From Conchocele bisecta (Eukaryota > Mollusca > Bivalvia > Lucinida > Thyasiridae), in NCBI GenBank assembly GCA_029237695.1, contig CM055279.1, forward strand, positions 62,717,586 through 62,781,585: a stretch of DNA of 64,000 nucleotides, in the 5' to 3' direction. Positions 54,897 to 64,000 of the stretch are shown here, one piece after another. The translations under genes were made by a program, and so were the position numbers. Each line of letters starts with the position of its first letter. Position 1 is the first letter of the stretch. Under the pieces are notes generated by a model that saw nothing but the letters and a program-made list of their open reading frames with translations, was not told the DNA's origin and ran no database searches.

Positions 54897-55715
54897 TTAA
54901 AAACATATTTCAGGTGGCCTAGCCTGGTGGTGCCACCCGAACAACCATGCTAGCACATGCCTATGAGTGGCGTACCACTTCTCGACTTCAAGTGATGTGC
55001 TAGAGCAACTATTTGCTTTGAGCACCAGCATAAACTCTGTGGATGGACTGGTCAGAAACACAAACACACTCACATAATTGCTCTGATCATCCACACTCAC
55101 ACGCAGGCCGTCCGAACACGCAGGCTCATTCACACAGGTGTCACTCCACTCTACAGTTGTTGAATCAGACAAGGAATGCACCTCACGTTCACACTCCAAA
55201 TCACACACAACATGTACACTCTGCAAACTCTCTGAACATGGAATTTCACACTCGCATGCATTTGTCAAACACTCGCATACGCTTTTGTACGTGCCATTGT
55301 GCTGTACAGGGCCTGACCCTGACCCTGATGACACGTCCCTTTCACTCCACAATCTGCACTTACTCTCCACTGGTGTAATTCCACAATCACACTCCAATTC
55401 ACACTGCTAAGATCGAGCAGCCACGACCAGAAAAGGTACAGAGTCAGTGATGACCACCGGTTCGTGTATCAACCCTGAATGTGTGTCACTCGAGCTCACA
55501 GACTCACTCACAATCACACGTTCTCTCACATGTTCACGCAATGGAGACACGCACTCCGACTCGGCTACACACTCACTCACAACAGGAGAATGTACACTCT
55601 TACTAGCATTCTCCCTCTCTTCAATGTTACCTTTGTGTGTTGTTGAAACAGAGAGCAAAGAATTCAAAAGTTCGAAAATTCTATAAAATTTTGAGTCTGT
55701 AGTTTCTGTGTCCAT
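54897..55715 (-). pseudogene. Unrecognised Cys/Ser/Glu-rich ORF with one in-frame stop
   Basis: From a Met at about 55715 (MDTETTDSKFYRIFELLNSL) a frame runs about 100 codons to TAG at 55407-55409, and the same frame continues open for about 165 codons to 54897. The second part is rich in Cys, Glu, Ser and Val (for example ACECEIPCSESLQSVHVVC), reflecting GTGTGA-rich DNA, and ends GWHHQARPPEICF. No domain recognised. A retrotransposon-derived ORF is possible because a 500-N gap follows immediately upstream, but there is no direct proof. Confidence 0.4.
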
Positions 55716-55888
55716 TGTGACGTTAAAATAAATTAAAAAAATAAAGAAATAAAACAAATAAAACAAAACATGAAAGAGTGCTGAAACAGAAATGTGAAAA
55801 ATAACACAAGTCTTAGTTGTAAATCTTTATTTCCGTATTCACACAGACAGAACAGAACAAATACAAAACAAAATCACAACATGATCGA

Positions 55889-56388
55889 NNNNNNNNNNNN
55901 NNNNNNNNNNNNNNNNNNNNNNNNNNNNNNNNNNNNNNNNNNNNNNNNNNNNNNNNNNNNNNNNNNNNNNNNNNNNNNNNNNNNNNNNNNNNNNNNNNNN
56001 NNNNNNNNNNNNNNNNNNNNNNNNNNNNNNNNNNNNNNNNNNNNNNNNNNNNNNNNNNNNNNNNNNNNNNNNNNNNNNNNNNNNNNNNNNNNNNNNNNNN
56101 NNNNNNNNNNNNNNNNNNNNNNNNNNNNNNNNNNNNNNNNNNNNNNNNNNNNNNNNNNNNNNNNNNNNNNNNNNNNNNNNNNNNNNNNNNNNNNNNNNNN
56201 NNNNNNNNNNNNNNNNNNNNNNNNNNNNNNNNNNNNNNNNNNNNNNNNNNNNNNNNNNNNNNNNNNNNNNNNNNNNNNNNNNNNNNNNNNNNNNNNNNNN
56301 NNNNNNNNNNNNNNNNNNNNNNNNNNNNNNNNNNNNNNNNNNNNNNNNNNNNNNNNNNNNNNNNNNNNNNNNNNNNNNNNNNNNNNNN
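55889..56388. other. Assembly gap, 500 N
   Basis: Exactly 500 unknown bases, a usual placeholder for a gap of unknown size. ORFs drawn across it have no meaning. Missing MIB2-like 5' exons could lie in it. Confidence 0.99.
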
Positions 56389-56984
56389 TTCCAGCGTATA
56401 CTTCTTTATCATCATCCATATTTTCATTCTATACCACACTCATGTGGCCTTCTTGCCCAAGGTCAAATTACTTCGAAATTTTCTTTTCGTCAGTTCATCA
56501 TTCCGTAACACTTTTGGGCGACCTTGTGCGATTAATGTGATTTTTCAATATTCTCTGGTCATTAATAACAGAAAATATTTCGATATTCTCTTTTATTACA
56601 CTCTTGGGACTTATTTGCATGTGTTTCGCTGCGAGCGATAACCTGTAATTAACTCCTTACAAATAATACACCGTGAAGAGAACACCCGTCATTTTGCACC
56701 CCTTTTATTTCAAAATAAATTTATTTGAAAATTTGGAGAGTCTCGACTAATGTACAATGTTAATAGGATTGAACACATTCCAAACATGCACTAAAATATT
56801 TCTACTTCTTAGAAACAGTTGCGTAATTTGGATTTCAAAAAGTTTAGATGACGTGACGTTTGAAGTCATATACAACGTGACGTCACAACCCGGGAAACAT
56901 GTCACTGTGTAACTATTCATACGCACAGCACGATTCTTTTGCTTACACTCTCAAAAAATATGTATATATACGCCGTGAAGGTTA
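56389..56984. other. No feature recognised
   Basis: AT-rich; short ORFs at 56444-56641 resemble no family. GACGTGACG/CGTGACGTCAC sites lie near 56850-56885. Confidence 0.4.
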
Positions 56985-57160
56985 ATAAATAGGATATTCC
57001 ATTGTACATGTTTAAATAGCGGAAATAATACAGTCCGTCGGCTTCCATGCAAGCAACTTGTTCGCTACGCTCACTCTTTGCTTACGCGGAAGCCGACGCA
57101 CACTCGTATATTATTTCCCGCTATTCAAAATGTCCGATGGAATATCCTCTATGTCGTTTA
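56985..57160. mobile_element. Palindromic MITE family S, copy 2
   Basis: GGATATTCCATTGTACATGT at the left, GATGGAATATCCTCTATG at the right; inner arms GTCGGCTTCCATGC / GCGGAAGCCGACGCACACTC. Confidence 0.75.
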
Positions 57161-57639
57161 CAGAAAATATTTTTTTGAAGATCTATTTCATGAAAAATCG
57201 CAGTTGTCTTGAGGTAGAAAATTACACGGCTGTTATCATACATGTATGTGCATTTGCTTACATATTTGTTACTATGTTAATGGTATACATTATTTGTTAC
57301 AGAATGAATATAATACTACATGTAGTTTAATGTAACTAATATTTCAATTATGTTGCGACATAATTATGTCAGGCCCGTAGCGGTGGAAAAAATAATGCCA
57401 TGGCGGACGATTGATGGGTGGGGGGTTGTTCACACATATGAATAAAAATCAATCTAAACCATCAAAATGGTTTTTCCTGCGTTCTAGAGCCAAAATAGTG
57501 CCGCAGGGTGGTGTCTACGGCCATGCATGTTCCCATTGCTCAAAATGTAAGAAAATACATTTATACAAAACCGCTGAGAATTTAAACTGTGGTTCCGTTT
57601 CTATATGACCTTATCTGTTTCTGGGACGTTAAACCCGTT

Positions 57640-57986
57640 CACTTTCACTGTTTTGCCATGGTACCAAATAAAGTGGTTACCATGGCAGCAGTATGTTGGT
57701 TACAGAATGATTGTAACATTAATTTGATGTAATGTGTGTATTTTATGTCGCCCTAACATTATTTAATTACTCAAAATGTCAAGTTGTGTATGAAAACACA
57801 TTTTTTCAAAGTCGTTGCCATGGTAACCGATTGATTACTACATGTTACTACATGGTTACTACAGAAATTAGGTTAAGTTACAGAATGACTGTAACATTAA
57901 TTTCATGTAACATATGTGTTTAATGTTGTCATAGAAATATTTACATTGCTCAAAATGTAAAATCAGATTCCTAATTACATTAGTTT
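57640..57986. repeat. Repeat units carrying X-box-like GTTGCCATGGTAAC
   Basis: GTTGCCATGGTAAC is at 57814-57827, and one-mismatch versions are at 57652 and 57676 (inverse). Each unit also has CTCAAAATGT and AATACACATTTTTTCAAA-like blocks. The array is split by element H and resumes at 59609. Confidence 0.65.
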
Positions 57987-59608
57987 TTAGCTCACCTGAG
58001 CGAAGCTCATGTGAGCTATTGTTACCGCAATGTGTCCGTCGTCCGTCGTCGTCCTTGTGAACATTTTCAAACGTCTTCTCCTCAGTAACCATTGGGCCTA
58101 TAGTCACCAAACTTCATGATCATGGTCCTTAGGTAGGGGGATTACAAAATTGTTAAAATGACGTCATTGTGTAATCCAAGATGGCCGCCGTCTAAAAATA
58201 GCACAAATTCTTCGAAAATCTTCTTCTCAAGAACCGCCAACCGGATTTCGACAAAACTTGGTAGGAATGATCGATGGACAATGCTCTTTCAAAGTTGTTA
58301 AAATGGTGACCCTGGGGTCAATACTGGGCGTGGCCCGTGGGGTCAAATTGGGGTAAAATTTTATTTTTGACCGAATATGGTCATGTCATATATCGAATTG
58401 AAGGTATCAAAAAGGCGATCACTCTGGTGCATTTTTTGTCGAAATCTGATGGTTATGTCATCCAAGATGGCCGCCGAAAGGTCAAACGGTCGTTCTTTTA
58501 TTAGAGATTTCAAAATTCTTCTTCACATGAATCGCTTGGCCCATGGTAGCCAAACTTAAAAGTTATGGTCCATGGGTGAAGCCTTTTCAGATTTGTTAAA
58601 ATGGAGGTCATCGCTAATCCGTCTAAAAATAGCATAAATTCTTAAAAATTCTTCTTCTAATGAACCGCTAGCCGGATTTCGACGAAACTTGGTAGGAATG
58701 ATCAATGTACAATGCTCTTTCAAAGTTGTTAAAATGGTGATCCCGGGGTCAAAAATGGGCGTGGCCTGTGGGATCAAATTGGGGTCAAATTTTATTTGTG
58801 ACCGAATATGGTCATGTCATATATCAATTCGAAGGTATCAATGAGGCGATCACTCTGGTGATTTTTTGTCGAAATCTGATGGTTATGTCATCCAAGATGG
58901 CCGCTGAAAGGTCAAAAGGTCGTTCTTTTATTAGAGATTTAAAAATATTCTACTTCACATGAACCGCTTGGCCCATGGTAGCCAAACTTCACAGTTATGG
59001 TCCATGGGTGAAGCATTTTCAGATTTGTTATAATGGAGGTCATCGCTAATCCAAGATGGCCGCCATCTAAAAATAGCACAAGTTCTTAAAAAATATTTTT
59101 CTTATGAACCACTAGCCGGATTTCGACGAAACTTGGTAGGAATGATCGATGTACAATGCTCTTTTAAAGTTGTGAAAAATGGTGACCCCACCCGGGGTCA
59201 AAAATGGGCGTGGCCCGTGGGGTCAAATTTTATTTTTGACCGAATATGCTCATGTCATATATCAAATTGAAGGTATCGATGAGGCGATTGCTCTGGCGCA
59301 ATATTTGACGGAATCGGATGATTATGTCATGATCATCCATGATGGCCGCCAAATGGTCCATTTATTTGAGATTTTGAACGTCTTTTTCTCGGGAACCACA
59401 TGGCCGATGCTGGCCAAACTTCATAGGAAGTTCGATCCTTGGGTGATGCATTTTCAGATTTGGTAAAATGAGTCATCGCTTAATCCAAGATGACCGCCGT
59501 CTAAAAATAACACAATTTTTTTAAAACACATGAACTCAATGTCACATTCTCCTCTGGTGTTCATGGAGTCAGGTGAGCGAATCAGGGCCATCATGGCCCT
59601 CTTGTTTT
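57987..59608 (+). mobile_element. 'AGCTCACCTGAGC' element family H, copy 2, with ~435-bp internal tandem repeats
   Basis: Begins TTAGCTCACCTGAGCGAAGC and ends GGGCCATCATGGCCCTCTTG. Four internal units start near 58148, 58594, 59024 and 59459, each with CCAAGATGGCCGCC, GATTTCGACGAAACTTGGTA, AATGGTGACCC and CATGTCATATATC. ORFs inside are fragments of the repeat. Confidence 0.8.
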
Positions 59609-59900
59609 AAAACCTTTGCCATGGTAACCAATTAACTCAGATTACTATGGTTATAGTAGATTTGTTACTGAATTAATATTAATTAACTGTTTATATGACG
59701 CTGTCCTATTTTTTTATTAAAATGTTAAAATTATGTGCAGAAACACATTTTTTCAAAACCGTTGCCATGGTAACCAATTTCGGCAAAAATAAAGCATTTA
59801 CATGTTATTTTTTACATTTAAATTGTAGAAATTACAAGAAAATATGGTATATATTGATTTATGTGACATGGTAATGAAATGTATTGCAAATAAGATAAAT
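59609..59900. repeat. X-box-like repeat units, continued
   Basis: TTTGCCATGGTAAC at 59615 (one mismatch) and a perfect GTTGCCATGGTAAC at 59761-59774, each followed by CAATT. Confidence 0.65.
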
Positions 59901-60299
59901 ATTCAAAATAATCACATTTTTGTGGCAAAAATGTCTTTTCGTCATATTTTACCACCCAAAATCAGTTATTCCATCCATAAAACATAAAGATCCTTTTGGA
60001 ACATATGTGTATAAAATTGATTTTATTAAAAAAAATCTTGGTTTTATGCCCTTATCTCCATTAGTTTTCAAGTTATTATTTTAATAATAATAACATAAAA
60101 GCTGTTATTTTAGCTGATATCGGTGCCGTCGGTTTGCCATTCAAATACATAGAGGAAATGAACACAATATGTTGCAAAATTCTGATTTACAAACCTTAAT
60201 AACTTTTGAACCGCTTATCCGATTTTCAAAATCTATAGCTCATTGTAAAGTTCTCGCCATGCCCTACATGGATTTTAATGTATATTTCAACTAGAAAAA
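59901..60299. other. AT-rich, no feature recognised
   Basis: No ORF and no shared repeat noticed. Confidence 0.45.
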
Positions 60300-60655
60300 A
60301 AATACCTAAACCCCCTAAACATGGGGACTAAAAATAGATTCTTAAAAAATAATTTTGGAATTTGTGGACATATTTTCAAAATCTAACTTGTTTCTTAGTT
60401 ACATCATTTCCAAGCTATCTAGCCAGGTTTTAGTCAATTTTTTTTAATTTTGTTTACCCTCCAGGAGACTCCCCACCTCCTTTTATGTTGAAGTCCCATA
60501 GGAAAATCTTTTTTTTCACAATAAAATCAATATTTGATGGAATTTCATTTGGAGAGGGTGACCCTTTTGTTATTGATGAAAAAGTACTTACATTTATAAG
60601 AGTTAATGTGTTTAATCGCCAAAAGTTTGTCCGCAGCAAAACGTGGAACAGACAG
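60300..60655 (+). mobile_element. Palindromic element family K, copy 4
   Basis: AAACATGGGGACTAAAAATAG, CAAGCTATCTAGCCAGGTTT, AAAATCAATATTTGATGGAA, GGAGAGGGTGACCCTTTTGT and the end CAAAACGTGGAACAGACAG, then TA. Confidence 0.7.
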
Positions 60656-60929
60656 TAGGATCTTATGTGTAGTGCACATGGACGCTCAAATGTCGCTGTA
60701 CTATTTATTACCACCAATTGTACACTGATCAATCCCTGTTAATAATTTGTGACTGCATTCGTTTGGTAATTGTGTGGAAACTTACTAAAGTCAGAAGATT
60801 GCCAATTATTTGCCAGTTAAGCTAGTTCTCCAATTGAACCTGTAGTTCCGTGAATTTGATGCCCAATTATCGGCAGAGAGAATATGGTACTTGCTACCTG
60901 TGTAAAAAGTACTTACCAATACTTGATGA

Positions 60930-61035
60930 AAAAGTACTTACAAATACTTGATGAAAAAGTACTTACATTTATAAGAGCTAATATGTTTAATCACCAAAAG
61001 TTTGTCGGCAACAAAACGTGGAACAGACAGAAGGA
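60930..61035 (+). mobile_element. Family K right-end fragment, copy 5
   Basis: Repeats the last 100 bases of copy 4 (AAGTACTTACATTTATAAGA to AAAACGTGGAACAGACAG) and the following GGATCTTATGTGTAGTGCAC, so a local duplication of about 130 bp is likely. Confidence 0.7.
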
Positions 61036-61204
61036 TCTTATGTGTAGTGCACATGGACGCTCACGCATTTTCTTGTCATTTTCAATTCTAGGTATTACTA
61101 GCTACCCTTTCTGTCATCACTAAGAAACTGTCGTAGACTATTCCAAGTTAATGGTTCATCTAAGTTTATCAGAAATGGATATTTGTGAAAATACTTAGAA
61201 GCAA

Positions 61205-61275
61205 ATCCTGAAACTGCAGATCCTGATGAGACGGCTCGTTACGAGCCGGCTTATCTGGATCTACACAGTTTACAA
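61205..61275 (-). repeat. Family G palindromic core
   Basis: GCAGATCCTGATGAGACGGC and GAGCCGGCTTATCTGGATCT, the inverse of the 6400 copy. Confidence 0.65.
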
Positions 61276-62522
61276 ACCTGTTGAATGCATTGCATGAAAT
61301 GGGGCATAACTCTTGCATGGTTCTTGCACAGTTCTACATTCAATGCTCTGTAGTATTGTCTGTCTCCCTTTACTTACAGTTTCTAAACTATTTGTCTGTT
61401 TTGCCGTTTATTGCCACATAACCCAGCTGCCTGCCATAATTGTCAACATCCATTTCTCAGATCATACTTAATTGGTTTTGACACATGTAGAATACGGAGT
61501 TACTCTTTTTAGCTTTGTAAAAACCCCAAGAAACCTAATAGGTTTTGTGGATTATGTTCCTCGATTTGAGAAAACCTGGCTTATTTATTTACTGTCCATG
61601 GTAAATCCTAATGCAGGTATATGACTCTGTGATCATACGACGACTTATATTATATTGTTAGTGGCCTCAATTAGCAGATGTCTGTTTTAGACTGTGATCA
61701 CGGATGTCTGCTATTCTGTCTTTACTTACACCATAGCATGTAAGCCTAATTTGATCCGACCATGGCCTATTTAATGCACCATAACAAAATCGGGCCATTT
61801 AAGTACACTCTGGCAACCTGATACAAATAGAATATCAGAATAGCATCATTTCAGACAACATTAGGAAAAGCGTAAAAATGTGTGGTATTCTATTTATCGG
61901 GTAATGTGTTACATGTTAAAAAAAAACACATGTTTTTATTGAAACAAATGCGGACTTCACTTGTATTTGTTGCGCCATCTGTAACATTATGTAACGGCAT
62001 TTGGTGAATGAAGCGTCGGTGACATACGGATTGCCTCGTTTCAGCGTCAATGCCTGATACAGCGTTTATTTGGTCAATGCGTAGCTCAGTATCTATAAAC
62101 ATCTAAATATCAAGGATTTATATTACTACTGTTGGCCCTGAACAGACTGCAGATGTACGTACATGCTGATCTGGCAATCGGATTTTAATGTGCTATTTTA
62201 TGTGTATTTTAAATTTACTGTGATGTATTGCATATTTGATGTTTGTCTTTTGTGACTTCTTTTTGTAGCTGAACATTATTGTCTGTTACACAAGCTGTGT
62301 TCACCCTTTTTATACCCCGGCATACAAAGTATGTTGAGGGGTATATAGTTTTCGTCATTATGTCCGTCCGTCTGTTTGTCCAGCCATATGATTTGCGTTA
62401 AAGTATTTGTTGGTTCATGTGGCAGCTGGGAGTATCCGTGATCCTCTGCTCCCTTGATCTATATAGTTGTTTCTATTTAGGGTTAACACTGCTATTCTAG
62501 CACAGAAATGGTATACTGTAAA
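61276..62522. other. No gene; family C-like block and GGGGTATA repeat
   Basis: 61840-61960 carries TGTGGTATTCTATTTATCGGG as at 7120. 62315-62400 carries TATACCCCGGCATACAAAGT and GTCCGTCCGTCTGTTTGTCC. No coding evidence. Confidence 0.45.
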
Positions 62523-62556
62523 GATTCTAATAGACGCCTGTGCGTCTATTAGAATC
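62523..62556. repeat. Perfect 15-bp hairpin
   Basis: GATTCTAATAGACGC, a four-base loop, then GCGTCTATTAGAATC. Confidence 0.85.
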
Positions 62557-63490
62557 ACCACTGGCTCCCAAGTCCTGGGTGGGAATTTAATAGTGGCAAG
62601 TGTTATTCAGCAAAGGGAAAATGATATAAATTAAAATACACGATTTTCTACTATCAAAATAAAACAAAAACATAGCAAAGGGACGTTACTCTCATATGTC
62701 TGCCGGACTTGATTTTACTGTCTGTAAGTTTATGGACATTTTGGACCATTTTGGACCAAGATGTTCCGGCCCACTTTGGTCATTATGGTACAGTCGGTAA
62801 AAATTTAAAAATACTGGTAATGTATATATCAAGCCAGTGTCAATCATTAATGATGATCAGATTTACGCCTACGGACGTTTCGGACTGTTACCATTTTGGA
62901 CCATGGACGTTTCAGTCCGTATCGTGCATTTATTTTCGGGCCACGACCAGAACAAGCCATATTTATGTAAACTTCTCCCTTTTCCCTATCCATGGCGATG
63001 TAATAGAGGAGGTAAAAGAATGCAAGTTCGATCCATTATATCAATTTATAACTCCGTGATACTGGTACATATATGTGCTGTGTGTTCCGCCACTGTCCTA
63101 CATAGTATAAACGGTGGACACGATAAAACGGACAATTCACCCGATGACCCTTACAATTCACCCTGAAATATATAAATGTAGGAAGTAACGTAGAACACAC
63201 GAGCACGAACACATACATGAACACGGTACAGACATATAACAATATTTACAATACATGTACACTTGTAACATGGCACAGTACACTACACTGACACATGTGA
63301 CAGTGATATGGCAACATTGAATAATTAAGACACTGGTGTTGCTTGCTGGGTCGGACAGGGTAATTATGAGCTTAGCATAGTTACACTTAGAATTCTCTAG
63401 TAGTCAGTCACCTTAACATTGACACAGATATCTGGGCACTGTAAACCCACAAAACGGACGAATAAACATAAACACACATGTACAATTCCA
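62557..63490. other. No feature recognised
   Basis: Overlapping plus-strand ORFs at 62709-63166 (about 110 codons) show no family resemblance or splice context. Confidence 0.4.
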
Positions 63491-63495
63491 CCTAC

Positions 63496-63582
63496 CAGAA
63501 TGATGGATCTGGGTGTATAACGCTCTCCACCTCTCTCGTCCACTGGCTACTCGCTGTCTGTTCTCTCTCAGTGATGGGAGTA
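63496..63582 (-). CDS. Possible internal exon (87 bp), unassigned
   Basis: A good acceptor (ACATTTCCAG) and donor (CTG-GTAGGT) bracket 87 bases. Two frames are open: one gives PITEREQTASSQWTREVESV followed by IHPDPSF, the other PSLRENRQRVASGRERWRAL. Neither matches a MIB domain I can name, and the phase does not connect directly to the exon at 53531. It may be an upstream exon of the MIB2-like gene, part of another gene, or chance. Confidence 0.25.
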
Positions 63583-63953
63583 CTGGAAATGTATTAGAAT
63601 TGTTAAGTGACATGCATACATCAATCGGAAGTGAAGTGTGTGCATTTCAAGCATTTGGATAATGCACCATTTCGGAATGTCAAATGTAAACAATTACATT
63701 TCGACGTCATTTACACACAATTCCGACTACGCGAATCGGCCATTGCAATTCAAACCGTTTGACATATTAAAAGGATACAATATTTCATGAACCAATTCTT
63801 ACCAACATAAACTTGTAAAACATTAAAACATCTTGCTGTCAGAAAATTTGAACTTCGCTCACTGAACTCTCGTGAAAAACTACCCAGAAACCAACAATCT
63901 CTAAGGGACAAAACTCTAGGCTGACTACTCAACTGAAATACGAAATGACACTA

Positions 63954-64000
63954 CTGTCTGTTTCACGTTAACCTGCCCAACTTTTACACCTATTTAAACA
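63954..64000 (+). mobile_element. Element family J, copy 3 (cut by window end)
   Basis: After TA, CTGTCTGTTTCACGTTAACC and GCCCAACTTTTAC match the left end of copies 1 and 2. Confidence 0.7.

Noticed and set aside
55794..56540. ORFs of 181-248 codons on both strands
   Set aside because: They run across the 500-N gap and contain unknown residues for most of their length.
58377..59466. Plus-strand ORFs of 60-95 codons
   Set aside because: They recur with the ~435-bp repeat units of element H and differ in frame between units.
62709..63166. Two overlapping plus-strand ORFs of about 110 codons
   Set aside because: No family resemblance, no splice or start context, and the length is within chance for several frames.

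Overview
This is eukaryotic, intron-rich, AT-rich DNA that is very dense in short palindromic transposons. The repeat types (hairpin MITEs, tRNA-derived SINEs, elements ending in CCGTTAAACnCCAA(CAAA)n, and 'AGCTCACCTGAGC' elements) look like a bivalve mollusc, probably a heterodont; the species cannot be named from the window. No operon, rRNA, intact tRNA gene or CRISPR array is visible.

The main gene is a mind bomb (MIB2-like) E3 ubiquitin ligase on the minus strand. Nine exons are recognised, in transcription order: 53531-53366 (MIB repeat/SH3-like domain), about 52375-52163 (acidic linker and first ankyrin helices), 51349-51201, 44263-44108, 43409-43255, 39427-39304, 38538-38436 and 35730-35642 (ankyrin repeats), 34339-34149 (last ankyrin-like segment) and 28996-28786 (C-terminal RING and stop). 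That is ten segments, nine of them with both splice edges placed (the 52.2 kb exon lacks a certain 5' edge). Splice phases agree at nearly every junction and ankyrin spacing is 33 residues across joins, so the model is strong. The exceptions are a one-base phase mismatch between 51201 and 44263 and the unplaced start of the poly-Asp exon. The 5' half (MIB/HERC2 and ZZ domains) was not found and may lie beyond 64000, in the 500-N gap at 55889-56388, or in unrecognised exons.

Region by region: 1-850 holds a decayed LTR retrotransposon start (LTR, primer-binding site, gag fragment). 900-10000 is nested MITEs and non-LTR reverse transcriptase debris. 10682-12118 is a plus-strand C2H2 zinc-finger array of about 17 finger units, broken by a stop and two identical +1 frameshifts. 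12200-16600 holds SINE-like elements and a 62-bp repeat array in inverted halves. 16606-21465 is a large block that interrupts a repeat seen elsewhere. 22000-26000 holds two satellite-like arrays. 28571-53531 is the MIB2-like gene, its introns filled with piggyBac-like, pogo/Tigger-like and hAT-like non-autonomous elements, minisatellites and a decayed DIRS-like retroelement. 54200-64000 holds an unrecognised ORF with an in-frame stop, the gap, X-box-rich repeats, a ~435-bp tandem repeat element and one possible extra exon.

Functionally, MIB-family proteins are cytosolic RING ligases; the ankyrin and N-terminal domains bind substrates (Notch ligands in studied animals) and the RING recruits E2. 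The other features are mobile or repetitive DNA. The most informative observations are element boundaries with target-site duplications, an empty/filled site pair, elements touching splice signals and the stop codon, and the repeated frameshift in the zinc-finger array.
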